Shown here: positions 1 to 7,857 of the stretch, piece by piece
How positions within the stretch are numbered: the stretch's first letter is position 1
Layout of the letters: the number at the start of each line of letters is the position of its first letter
DNA from: JAPPLB01 sp965206655
GTDB lineage: Bacteria; Acidobacteriota; Terriglobia; Bryobacterales; UBA6623
Direction of reading: 5' to 3'
Length of the DNA: 64,000 nt
Assembly: GCA_965206655.1 (NCBI GenBank)
Contig: CBDBKC010000032.1
Location: forward strand, 62,001 to 126,000
Made by a program: the position numbers and the translations under genes
Notes under the pieces: generated by a model
Databases searched by the model: none
What the model was told of the DNA's origin: nothing
Seen by the model: only the letters and a program-made list of their open reading frames with translations

Positions 1-3
1 AAG

Positions 4-138
4 CGGGGACTCCTGCCGCTGAGGACGGCCTGGCCCCTCACTTGCGTTCGGGGTTCGGCTGGGTCGTCCTTGATGCGGCGGGTGTCCCCGCTGTTTTCGT
101 TGGTCTGGTCTTAGGATAGCTTGGGGGTCAAGTTTTGC
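4..138. repeat. Dispersed palindromic repeat, family A, copy 1
   Basis: This stretch is over 90 % identical by eye to 54622-54753, and a 27-base core (32-58) recurs exactly at 51417-51443. Its first part is a long imperfect hairpin: CGGGGACTCCTGCCGC near the left edge pairs with GCGGCGGGTGTCCCCG around 75-90. A shared tail follows (CTGTTTTCGT, then GGTCTTAGGATAGC). It may continue to the left of the window. It lies beyond the 3' end of the flotillin gene, so a role in transcript ends is possible, but it looks like a REP-type mobile palindrome. Confidence 0.8.
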
Positions 139-153
139 CTGGTTGAGATGGTT

Positions 154-207
154 TGCGCGCCTGGCGGCGCGGGCCGCCGGGTTTACACCCGCCGCTCTGT
201 TGTTTGT
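154..207. repeat. Dispersed repeat, family C, copy 1
   Basis: The block GCGCCTGGCGGCGCGGGCCG followed by a TTTACA and CGCTCTGTTG segment recurs in the same orientation at 58404-58457, and a more diverged copy sits at about 54503-54553. Copies 1 and 2 each lie a few bases beyond the stop codon of a leftward gene (flotillin here, an enolase-superfamily gene at 58464), so the repeat may act as a 3'-end structure. Confidence 0.7.
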
Positions 208-219
208 GGGGCGAGCCGG

Positions 220-1830
220 CTAGTATTTCGGCCGGAGGGGTTCGCTCGTGGGGGGCTCGGGTTTCTTTTCGTCGGCCTTGGCTGTGGAATCATCCTCAGC
301 GTTCTTCATGCTTCCCAATACGCTGGGTAGGTCAATGCCGGCTTGCTTGGCGAGTTCATGGACCGGCGGCAGTGAACCGATCAGTCCGCTCAGGAAACCG
401 GCGGTGGCTCCGTTCGACCCACCCTCGCCGTTCCCTCCGCCGCCGGAATCCCAGACCGTTACCTTATCGATCTTGAGGTTCTGTACGGCCTTGACCTGTT
501 CGGCAACGAGGTCGGGGAGCTTCTCGATGATGAGTAACGTCGGGGCGAGGTCAGGATGCTGCGCGCAACTCCGTAGCAGGTTCTCGTAACCCTTCGCCTT
601 GGCTTCGAGGACGCGCTGGGTGCCTTCGGCCTCGGCGTTGTATTTGGCGAGGATGGCGTCGGCTTCACCCTGGGCGATGCGGCGGATACGTTCGGCGTCG
701 GCTTCGGCCTCGATCTCGATTTTTTGACGTTCAATTTGCTGTTGAACGATCTGCTCTTTTTGCAGGCGGGCGAGTTCTTGTTCCTTCTCGGCCGTCAAGA
801 CGTCGCGCGCCGCTTCGGCTGACGCCACTTCGCCGCGCCGGCGGGCGTCGGCGCGGCGTTCGGCCAGAGTGGCGTTGTAGGAGGCGATGCTGGCCTGCGA
901 CTCGTTCTCGCCCTCTACAGCCTCGGCTTCAAGGGTGGCAACACGGATGCGTTGCGTTGCCTCGGCCTGCTTGCTGCCTTCCATGGAAAGAGCTTGCTGC
1001 TGGGCGCTGACGATCTCTTGCTCGCGCATGCCCTCGGCTTCGCCCGAAACGCCTTCCGCCTCGAGTTTGGCGACGCGAACCCGCTGCCCGCGTTCCGCTT
1101 CCTTGCGGCCGATGTTGGCCGCTGCTTCTTGATTGGCGACTTCGACTTCCTTGGCGCGGTTGGCGGTGGCTTCGCCGATGGCGCCGTCCTTAACCTGCTC
1201 GGCAACCTCGACTTTCGCTTTCTGGATAGCCTCGGCGGCCGCTTTCTGGCCGATGGCATCGATGTAGCCCGATTCGTCGGTGATGTCGCGAATGTTGACG
1301 TTGATGACTTCGAGACCGACACGGAGCAGCTCTCCGCCACAGAATTTATTCACGAGATCGAGGAATTTCTCACGGTCCTGATTGATGTCCTCGATCGAGA
1401 GGGTTGCGATGACCAAGCGCATCTGGCCCAGGATGATGTCGCGCGCCTGCGCGGAGATCTCCTTCTCCCCGAGTCCCAGCAAACGCTCGGCGGCGTTGTT
1501 CATGATGGTGGGATTCGTCGAGACGCCGATAGTGAAGGTCGATGGCACGTTGACACGGATATTCTTTTTCGACAACGCGGCGGTGAGTTCGATGTCAATC
1601 GTGAGCGGTTCCAGGGAGAGGTACTGAAAATCTTGGAACAGCGGCATGACGAATGTGCCGCCGCCATGGACGCACTTGGCGGCCTGCTCTCCGCCGACTT
1701 TTCCGTAGACCACCAGGATTCGATTCGATGGGCAGCGCTTGTACTGATTCACGACGAACATCAGCACGCCCATGAAGATCGCGACGACGATGACCGGTAG
1801 AATGATGCCGAAATCGAATAGAGGTGTCAT
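220..1830 (-). CDS. Flotillin family (SPFH domain) membrane-scaffold protein
   Basis: Protein of 536 residues. A single hydrophobic anchor lies at about residues 8-28, followed by an SPFH/band-7 domain (about 30-220) and a long Ala/Glu-rich coiled coil (about 200-430) with repeated AEA-type heptads, the layout of flotillins such as YuaG/YqiK. The tail has a glycine-rich linker (GGGGNGEGGSNG) and a charged, proline-rich end. The ATG is preceded by an AAGGAT ribosome site. The NfeD-like gene lies 42 bases upstream on the same strand, the usual partner in flotillin operons. Flotillins organise membrane microdomains; the cargo here cannot be told from sequence. Confidence 0.93.
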   Translation of the reverse strand: MTPLFDFGIILPVIVVAIFMGVLMFVVNQYKRCPSNRILVVYGKVGGEQAAKCVHGGGTFVMPLFQDFQYLSLEPLTIDIELTAALSKKNIRVNVPSTFTIGVSTNPTIMNNAAERLLGLGEKEISAQARDIILGQMRLVIATLSIEDINQDREKFLDLVNKFCGGELLRVGLEVINVNIRDITDESGYIDAIGQKAAAEAIQKAKVEVAEQVKDGAIGEATANRAKEVEVANQEAAANIGRKEAERGQRVRVAKLEAEGVSGEAEGMREQEIVSAQQQALSMEGSKQAEATQRIRVATLEAEAVEGENESQASIASYNATLAERRADARRRGEVASAEAARDVLTAEKEQELARLQKEQIVQQQIERQKIEIEAEADAERIRRIAQGEADAILAKYNAEAEGTQRVLEAKAKGYENLLRSCAQHPDLAPTLLIIEKLPDLVAEQVKAVQNLKIDKVTVWDSGGGGNGEGGSNGATAGFLSGLIGSLPPVHELAKQAGIDLPSVLGSMKNAEDDSTAKADEKKPEPPTSEPLRPKY

Positions 1831-1872
1831 ATGGTTTCCATCCTTTAATTGTGTACGGTTTAATACGGAAAA

Positions 1873-2466
1873 TCAGCTCAAAGGTTCCACTACGAACGTT
1901 TCTTCACCCGCAACCTCGACAATCTTTACGCGCTTGAAGGCAGGGACTGAATCGCCGTTGGAGATGGCGGGCAAGATTTTGCGGCGGCCCGATACAGTGA
2001 CTTCGACCTGCCCCTGACCTTCGCCCTTCGCCGGGATGGTCAGGTAAACCTTGCCGATCTTTCCGACCGCCGTGCCAACGTCGTAGCGGCCTTCTTCGGC
2101 CATTTGGCGGACGGCGTACATCAGCCCCGACGACAGGCCCATCAGTGAAAGGCCGAAAGCCGTCGCTGCGACGGCTGAAAGTGCCGAGCCGACGCCCCAG
2201 CTTACGCGGCACGCCAAGCCCATCCAGCCGACACCCATGAAGAACGCAAGGATCGAGAGCAACGAGAACAACTCGAACGCCCCGGTGCTATCCATATGGG
2301 CACCGATGTGTGCGTCTGCGTCGAGGTCCACATCGACATCGCCGAAGAAGAACTGGATACCCAGGCGGATGACAAAGAGAGCGGTGGCGGCAACGGCAAG
2401 AAACAGATAAACCGAGGCATCGATGCCGATGGCCAGGTACCTGTTGATGTCGAAGATCTCAAACAT
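1873..2466 (-). CDS. NfeD-like / YqiJ-type membrane protein with C-terminal OB-fold
   Basis: The 197-residue form starts at the ATG reading MFEIFDINRYLAIG; a GTG 42 bases upstream could add 14 residues, and neither has a strong ribosome site. Three hydrophobic spans (about 10-38, 60-88 and 92-118) are followed by a small beta-rich domain (GTAVGKIGKVYLTIPAKGEG onward), the OB-fold found in NfeD and YqiJ proteins. Such proteins are the regular operon partner of flotillins and are thought to act in membrane organisation. An acidic Asp-rich loop (DVDVDLDADAH) separates the first two membrane spans. Confidence 0.8.
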   Translation of the reverse strand: MFEIFDINRYLAIGIDASVYLFLAVAATALFVIRLGIQFFFGDVDVDLDADAHIGAHMDSTGAFELFSLLSILAFFMGVGWMGLACRVSWGVGSALSAVAATAFGLSLMGLSSGLMYAVRQMAEEGRYDVGTAVGKIGKVYLTIPAKGEGQGQVEVTVSGRRKILPAISNGDSVPAFKRVKIVEVAGEETFVVEPLS

Positions 2467-2601
2467 GAGTAGTACGTTGACGCCTACCAAGTGTACGTTC
2501 TCTCGCACCCCAAGTTCAATGGGTATTTGCTGGGGGCTGCCCAGAACGTTTAGCGGGAGTCCCTTGGTTGGCCTGCATCCCGCACCTAAACTCAGAACCG
2601 G

Positions 2602-2628
2602 GGGGTTGAGCCTGCGTTGGCTAACCCC
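2602..2628 (-). terminator. Possible transcription terminator hairpin after argR
   Basis: On the minus strand GGGGTTAGCC pairs with GGCTCAACCCC across a six-base loop (one bulged base), 10 bases beyond the argR stop codon. The following tract (CCCGGTTCTGAGTTT) has few T residues, so it is a weak intrinsic terminator at best. Confidence 0.4.
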
Positions 2629-2637
2629 GCCGCCCGA

Positions 2638-3093
2638 TCATTGTCCGCCGGCCGCCCAGACCCGCCGCAAATCCCTGCAGAGCCGTTTGGCCTGAGACGG
2701 GCTCTGCGTCGCGGCGAAGATTGTGTTGTCCCCCGCGACGGTGCCGACGATGCCGCGGGTTGCTTCCGCGTCGAGAGTATCGGCGACGGCGGCCGCGCTG
2801 CCGGGGGTCGTCTTTACAACGACCATGCTATCGGCTACCTGGATATCTCGCACGAACTCGCCGAGGACGCGCGACAAGTTTCCCGGACTGACGTCCTGCG
2901 AAGCGAACGAATCCCGGACACGATAGCCGTCGGGTGTCTTGATCACGCCCAACTCGCGCAGGTCCCGCGACAACGTAACCTGGCTCACATCAACACCGGC
3001 TGACTTCAGACGGCGGGCCAAAGCCTCTTGCGTGGAAATCGACACGGACCGCAAGAGTTTTTGAATCTGCGCCTGCCGGTAAGCCTTCGTCAT
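2638..3093 (-). CDS. argR: Arginine repressor ArgR
   Basis: Protein of 151 residues, the family's usual length, starting at the ATG whose TGA part is the argH stop (ATGA overlap); the long open frame upstream of it is a shadow of argH. The N-terminal winged helix carries SQVTLSRDLRELGV, the recognition-helix signature. The C-terminal hexamerisation and arginine-binding domain ends with GTVAGDNTIF. In E. coli ArgR this segment has two aspartates (GDDT) that contact arginine; here the second is Asn. It is the last gene of argFGHR, and paired ARG-box-like sites precede argF, so autoregulation is likely. Confidence 0.93.
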   Translation of the reverse strand: MTKAYRQAQIQKLLRSVSISTQEALARRLKSAGVDVSQVTLSRDLRELGVIKTPDGYRVRDSFASQDVSPGNLSRVLGEFVRDIQVADSMVVVKTTPGSAAAVADTLDAEATRGIVGTVAGDNTIFAATQSPSQAKRLCRDLRRVWAAGGQ

Positions 3094-4478
3094 TCCTCTC
3101 GCCGCATTTGGTCGAGGCGTTTTAGCGCGTCTGCTAGAGCCTGCCGCACGCTCTCCGTTGCCGTGCCACCTGGCACGGTGTGGTTGCCGAGAGCACGGCG
3201 CGCTGTCAGCAACTCGCGAGTGTCGTCGTCGAACTCCGGGGCGAGGCGCTGCAGGTCTTCGGTGGTCCAATCCTGAGGCTTCTTGCCGGCGCGGACGCTT
3301 TCGAGCACGAGCGAGCCAACGATCTGGTGCGCCCGGTGAAACGGGACACCCTTGCGCGAGAGTGCTTCGGCCAGAGCCGTTGCCGAGACCCAGCTTTCGT
3401 CCGCGGCGGCCTCCATTTTGTCGGCGTGAACCTTCGCGGTCTCGACTGTCAGCTTCATCACCGCCAAGCAGCCCTCCAATTGGGCCGCCGCATCGAAGAC
3501 GGGTTCCTTGTCCTCTTGCAGGTCCCGGTTGTAGGCGAGCGGCAGTCCCTTGATGGTCATCATCAGCGATAGCAAGTGCCCGCTGACTCTCCCGGACTTG
3601 CCTCGGATTAATTCGCAAGCATCGGGGTTCTTCTTCTGAGGCATGAGGCTCGAACCGCTTGTAACTTCGTCCCCCATATCCAGGAATCCGAACTCCTCGC
3701 TCGAATAGAGAATCCAATCTTCGGCCAATCGGCTTAGGTGCAACATCGTGACAGACGATGCATAGAGAAAGTCCAACGCGAAATCGCGATCTGAAACCGA
3801 GTCGAGGCTATTGGCCGATAGCCGGCTAAATCCGAGCTCGGCGGCCATTGCCTGGCGGTCGAACGGGAAGCCACTGCCCGCCAGCGCGCCACTGCCCAGC
3901 GGCAGGACGTCCGTGCGGCGGTATGCATCCGCGAAACGCTCGCGGTCGCGCGAAAACATCTCGAAGTAGGCCAGCAAGTAGTGTGCCCATAAAACCGGCT
4001 GGGCGCGTCGAAGGTGTGTGTAGCCGGGGAGGAGCGCCGCGGGTTCGCGTTTTGCGAATTCGACGAGCGAACCCATCAATCCCGCGAGAAGGTCTTCGAT
4101 GGTTCTGATTTCCGTCTTGACCCAGAGGCGGAAATCCGTAGCGACCTGCTCGTTGCGGCTGCGGCCGGTGTGGATCTTGTCGGCGAGTCCACCCGCCTTC
4201 TCGCCCAGTTTGCGGATGACAAATGTGTGGATGTCTTCGTCGTCCGCACCGTCGAAGAAGTCGGGCGTTTGAGAGTCACTGAGAATCGCGTCGAATGCTC
4301 GGTGGACTTGCTCCTTCTCATCAAGCGTGAAGATGCCAACCTTCTCAAGCGCCGACGCGAAGGCCTTTGAGCCGACGATATCCGCTTCGAGCAGTTTGCG
4401 GTCGAATGCCAGCGAGCCCGAGAAGTCCTCAAATAGTTCCGCCGGGCCTTGCTCGAACCTGCCGCCCCAGAGTTTCAT
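3090..4478 (-). CDS. argH: Argininosuccinate lyase
   Basis: Protein of 462 residues, full length. It cleaves argininosuccinate to arginine and fumarate, the last step of arginine synthesis in the cytoplasm. The fumarase/aspartase superfamily signature GSSLMPQKKNPD with its catalytic serine loop is intact, as is YTHLRRAQP (the conserved T-H motif). The ATG overlaps the argG stop by four bases (ATGA), and its own stop overlaps the argR start in the same way, so argG-argH-argR should be translationally coupled. Confidence 0.97.
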   Translation of the reverse strand: MKLWGGRFEQGPAELFEDFSGSLAFDRKLLEADIVGSKAFASALEKVGIFTLDEKEQVHRAFDAILSDSQTPDFFDGADDEDIHTFVIRKLGEKAGGLADKIHTGRSRNEQVATDFRLWVKTEIRTIEDLLAGLMGSLVEFAKREPAALLPGYTHLRRAQPVLWAHYLLAYFEMFSRDRERFADAYRRTDVLPLGSGALAGSGFPFDRQAMAAELGFSRLSANSLDSVSDRDFALDFLYASSVTMLHLSRLAEDWILYSSEEFGFLDMGDEVTSGSSLMPQKKNPDACELIRGKSGRVSGHLLSLMMTIKGLPLAYNRDLQEDKEPVFDAAAQLEGCLAVMKLTVETAKVHADKMEAAADESWVSATALAEALSRKGVPFHRAHQIVGSLVLESVRAGKKPQDWTTEDLQRLAPEFDDDTRELLTARRALGNHTVPGGTATESVRQALADALKRLDQMRREE

Positions 4479-5695
4479 GATTTATTGACGCCGCGCATAA
4501 TGCCGGCGCGAACTTGAATCGGTAGGCCGACTAGATTGATAAAGCCACGGGCATCCTTTGGTTCGTATTCAGCGCCCATCTTGAAGCTGGCGATGTCGAG
4601 GGAGTAGAGCGAGTAGGGGGATTTGCGGCTCATGACGTCAATGTGGCCCTTGTGTAGGCGCAGCGTCACCTCGCCCGTCACCGTCTCCTGAGTCTTCGCG
4701 ACGAAAGCGTCAAGAGCTTCGCGCAGCGGCGTGAACCACTGGCCGTTATAGACGAGGTCGGCGTAGTCGAGCGCGAGCTTCTGCTTGAAATGCGCCGTAG
4801 CGCGGTCGAGCGTCAGTGTCTCGAGTTCACGGTGGGCGACCATGATCTGCGCGCCGCCGGGTGTTTCGTAGCAGCCCCGCGACTTCATCCCGACGAAGCG
4901 GTTTTCGACGAGGTCGACGCGACCGACACCATTCTTCGCGCCGAGATCGTTCAGCTTGGCAAGTAGATCGGCCGCCGAAAGTTGCTCACCGTCGACCGAC
5001 ACGGGGATGCCCTGCTCGAACGCAATGGTGATATCGGTGGGCGTGGCCGGTGCTTGGTTGGGATCAACGGTCCACGTCCAAACTGCATCGGATGGCGAAT
5101 TGGCCGGATCCTCCAATTCAGCACCTTCATGAGACAAGTGCCAAAGGTTGCGGTCACGGCTATAGATCTTCGCCTTCGTCGCATCGATCGGGACGTTGTG
5201 GGCGTGCGCGTAGTCGATCGCGTCCTCGCGGGACTGGATGTCCCACATGCGCCACGGCGCGATCACCGGAAGGTGCGGGGCGAGCGCCTTGTAAGTCAGC
5301 TCGAAACGCACTTGATCGTTGCCCTTGCCGGTGCAGCCGTGACAAAGCGCGTCACAGCCGGTTTCGAGCGCAACCTCGACTTGGCGCTTGGCGAGCAGCG
5401 GCCGGGCGATGGAGGTGCCGAGCAGATACTTGCCTTCGTAAACCGCTCCCGCCCGCACCATGGGCCAAACATAGTCCCGGACGAACTCCTCGCGCATGTC
5501 GGCAACAAATATCTCGGACGCGCCACTATCACGGGCCTTCTTTTCGATGCCGGTGAGTTCGTCGCCGCCCTGCCCGATGTCGCCGCACACGGCGACGACT
5601 TCGCAATCGTACTTATCGCGCAGCCAGGGAATGATGATGGAGGTGTCGAGGCCGCCCGAGTAAGCCAGGGCGACCTTCTTTGGTTTTGTACTCAT
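4475..5695 (-). CDS. argG: Argininosuccinate synthase
   Basis: Protein of 406 residues, the usual short bacterial type. It joins citrulline and aspartate using ATP to give argininosuccinate. The N-terminal ATP pyrophosphatase P-loop AYSGGLDTSIIIPWL is intact, as are GCTGKGNDQVRFE and the C-terminal LRLHKGHIDV segment. It lies 28 bases downstream of argF and overlaps argH by four bases, forming the middle of the argFGHR unit. argB, argC, argD and argJ are not in this window. Confidence 0.97.
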   Translation of the reverse strand: MSTKPKKVALAYSGGLDTSIIIPWLRDKYDCEVVAVCGDIGQGGDELTGIEKKARDSGASEIFVADMREEFVRDYVWPMVRAGAVYEGKYLLGTSIARPLLAKRQVEVALETGCDALCHGCTGKGNDQVRFELTYKALAPHLPVIAPWRMWDIQSREDAIDYAHAHNVPIDATKAKIYSRDRNLWHLSHEGAELEDPANSPSDAVWTWTVDPNQAPATPTDITIAFEQGIPVSVDGEQLSAADLLAKLNDLGAKNGVGRVDLVENRFVGMKSRGCYETPGGAQIMVAHRELETLTLDRATAHFKQKLALDYADLVYNGQWFTPLREALDAFVAKTQETVTGEVTLRLHKGHIDVMSRKSPYSLYSLDIASFKMGAEYEPKDARGFINLVGLPIQVRAGIMRGVNKS

Positions 5696-5723
5696 GTGAA
5701 TATTTGGGCGTGTCGTTCAGAGA

Positions 5724-6683
5724 CTATGGCTGGGACTTTGAGGCGAGGAACATCAGCAGCAACGCCTTTTGGGCGTGTAAGCGGTTCTCCGCCTGATCAA
5801 AAACGACCGAGGCCGGCGACTCCATGACCGAATCGGTCACTTCGTCGCCGCGCGCCGCTGGGAGGCAATGCATGAAGACGGCGTCCGAGGCGGCCTGAGC
5901 CATCAACTCTTCATTGACTTGAAAGCCCGCGAATGCGACGCGCCGTTGCTGGGTTTCGGATTCCCAGCCCATGCTCGTCCAAATATCGGTATAGACGCCC
6001 GACGCGCCGGCCACGGCCTCCCGTGGCTCGAAAGACAGCTCGATCGCCGCACCGGTTGACGGGGCGATCTCGCGGGCCCGCGCGACGACTTCGGCGTCCG
6101 GCTCGTACTCCGGAGGTGTTGCGACGGTCAGCGACACGCCCAAACGGGCGGCGCACAGCATCAGCGAGTGGCAAACGTTGTTGCCGTCGCCAATGAACGC
6201 CATCTTGAGACCCTTGAGTTTGCCGAAACGTTCCGCCAGGGTCTGGAAGTCAGCCATCGCTTGGCAGGGATGGTATTTCCCGCTCAGCGCATTGATGACC
6301 GGCACCGAAGACCACTGCGCGAGCCGCTCCAGAATGTCTTGCGTGAACGTGCGCGCGACAATGGCGTCGACCCAGCGGTCAAGATTGCGAGCCATATCCT
6401 TCGCCGGCTCGCGCTCGCCGATGCGTCCGTCACGATGGTCTTGAAAGATGGAATACCCGCCCAATTGCTGGATCGCCAGCTCGAAGGTCATGCGTGTTCG
6501 TAGGGATGGTTTCTCGAAGAGCAGGGCGATCGATTTGCCCGCGAGGGCCGTCGCATACTCGGCCGGGGACTTCTTGACGTCAGATGAGAGGCTGATGAGA
6601 CTTTGCAACTCATCGGTCGACAAGTCGGTGTCCGCCAGTAGGTGTGAGGCCGCGATTCCGGGAATGTGTGTTGTCGTCGTCAT
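5724..6683 (-). CDS. argF: Ornithine carbamoyltransferase
   Basis: Protein of 319 residues. It makes citrulline from ornithine and carbamoyl phosphate. The carbamoyl-phosphate site EKPSLRTRMTFE is intact, as are KYHPCQAMADF and the ornithine-loop motif MHCLPA. The start ATG is 12 bases downstream (in transcription order) of a strong ARG-box match. It is the first gene after the operator and so probably the first of argFGHR, although aroA and an enolase-superfamily gene lie upstream on the same strand with only 55 bases between. Confidence 0.96.
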   Translation of the reverse strand: MTTTTHIPGIAASHLLADTDLSTDELQSLISLSSDVKKSPAEYATALAGKSIALLFEKPSLRTRMTFELAIQQLGGYSIFQDHRDGRIGEREPAKDMARNLDRWVDAIVARTFTQDILERLAQWSSVPVINALSGKYHPCQAMADFQTLAERFGKLKGLKMAFIGDGNNVCHSLMLCAARLGVSLTVATPPEYEPDAEVVARAREIAPSTGAAIELSFEPREAVAGASGVYTDIWTSMGWESETQQRRVAFAGFQVNEELMAQAASDAVFMHCLPAARGDEVTDSVMESPASVVFDQAENRLHAQKALLLMFLASKSQP

Positions 6684-6692
6684 GGAATCCAG

Positions 6693-6730
6693 AACGAATA
6701 GTTATTCACTTAACTGCATGATTACACATT
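6693..6730 (-). promoter_or_regulatory. Tandem ARG boxes (ArgR operator) upstream of argF
   Basis: Read on the minus strand, 6708-6695 is TGAATAACTATTCG, which matches the E. coli ARG-box core TGAATwwwwATTCA except at the last base. A second, weaker core TGTGTAATCATGCA (6728-6715) keeps seven of the ten specified bases. As 18-bp boxes they are two bases apart, close to the 2-3-bp spacing of ARG-box pairs in E. coli. The pair fills the gap between the upstream gene and argF, and argR itself lies four genes along. Confidence 0.8.
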
Positions 6731-6738
6731 ACGGTCCT

Positions 6739-7857
6739 TCACGCAACCCGATATTCTTCAATCGCTTCCTCATTCAGGTCCAAGCCCAGCCCGGGCTCGG
6801 TCGGGATATCGAGGTAGCCATCTTTGGCGGCGATCCGCTGCTTGGTAATGTGTTCGCGAAGGGTCGTTTCTTCCTCGGCCGCGAACTCGCAAATGAAGGA
6901 GTTCGGCACGGCGTTGAGGAAGTGCAGGGCCGCTGCTACGTTGATGTACGTCGTGAAGCCGTGATTCGCCACCGGTAGGCCGCGATCGACCGCCAGACTT
7001 GCGATCTTCATCGCTTCGGTAAAACCGCCCACACGCGTTAGATCGATCTGCACGACGTCAATCTTGCCGCGGTCCATCAGGTCGATGTACGAACGGCGGC
7101 TGCTCTCTTCCTCGCCGGCCGCGATCCGAAGATGCGTTGACTCCGAGAGCTTCCGATAGCCGGTATAGTCGTCGGGCGCGAGAGGCTCTTCCAGCCAGAA
7201 GATGTTGTAGTCGGCGAAGGCCCGGGCGCGCTGGATGGCCGTCTTGGCGTCCCAAACGAGTCCGGCATCGATCAATAGATCAACGTCATCGCCGAGTCCG
7301 CGCCGCGCTTCCCGCACGAGGGCAATATCCGTCTTCTCGTCCTGTCCCATTGGTTCCCAGCCGAACTTCACCGCCGTGAAGCCGCGATCACGAAAACGTT
7401 GTGCGCGCTCACGCGTTTCGTCCGGTGTTGCGCCGAAAAGCGTACTCGCATAGGGTCGAATCTTCTTGTGGAATCCGCCGCCGAGCAGCTTCCAAATCGG
7501 CTGTCCAAGTGCCTTGCCTTTGATGTCCCACAGCGCGATGTCGATGCCACTCATCGCATGAATTCCGATGCCCTGGCGCCCGCCGTAAATGTTCCGGTTG
7601 TACATCTTGTACCAGAGGTATTCCGTCTCGAAGGGGTCTTCGCCGAGCACCAGCTCTCGCAAGCCGCACGCGATGTTGTGGGAGAAGGGGCCGTCGATGA
7701 CTCCCTTGACGGCCAGCGGGGCCGAGTCGACTTCGCCGATGCCGGTGATGCCGGCGTCGGTGCTGACGCGCACAATCAGGGCGTCCTGGCCGCTGTCGGT
7801 TTGCGCTTTGACGTCCGGCAACCTCAAGTAAATGGCTTCAACATCGGTGATCTTCAT
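6739..7857 (-). CDS. Mandelate racemase/muconate-lactonizing enzyme family protein (enolase superfamily)
   Basis: Protein of 372 residues with no signal peptide, so cytoplasmic. It has an N-terminal capping domain (about 1-125) and a barrel with the three Mg ligands in DLLIDAG, FWLEEPLAPDD and IAAGEEES. A lysine stands in the base position (TAVKFGW), and a possible Asp-His dyad in VVQIDLTRVGG and VANHGF is the arrangement of the mandelate-racemase subgroup. Substrate is likely a sugar acid or hydroxy acid but cannot be fixed. Its ATG overlaps the aroA stop (ATGA), so it is coupled to aroA, an odd partnership with no obvious metabolic logic. Confidence 0.85.
   Translation of the reverse strand: MKITDVEAIYLRLPDVKAQTDSGQDALIVRVSTDAGITGIGEVDSAPLAVKGVIDGPFSHNIACGLRELVLGEDPFETEYLWYKMYNRNIYGGRQGIGIHAMSGIDIALWDIKGKALGQPIWKLLGGGFHKKIRPYASTLFGATPDETRERAQRFRDRGFTAVKFGWEPMGQDEKTDIALVREARRGLGDDVDLLIDAGLVWDAKTAIQRARAFADYNIFWLEEPLAPDDYTGYRKLSESTHLRIAAGEEESSRRSYIDLMDRGKIDVVQIDLTRVGGFTEAMKIASLAVDRGLPVANHGFTTYINVAAALHFLNAVPNSFICEFAAEEETTLREHITKQRIAAKDGYLDIPTEPGLGLDLNEEAIEEYRVA

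Noticed and set aside
952..1800. Long plus-strand frame of 282 codons opposite the flotillin gene
   Set aside because: It is antisense to a clear flotillin with normal family motifs; its composition mirrors the other strand and it has no recognisable domain.
3170..3190. Inverted repeat CCGTGCCACCTGGCACGG
   Set aside because: It encodes the conserved C-terminal VPGGTAT region of argH, so it is a by-product of coding sequence. A sigma-54 promoter reading of TGGCAC fails on spacing.
3094..3717. N-terminal extension of the argR frame
   Set aside because: It lies within argH in another frame; the ArgR family length and the ATGA overlap fix the start at 3093.
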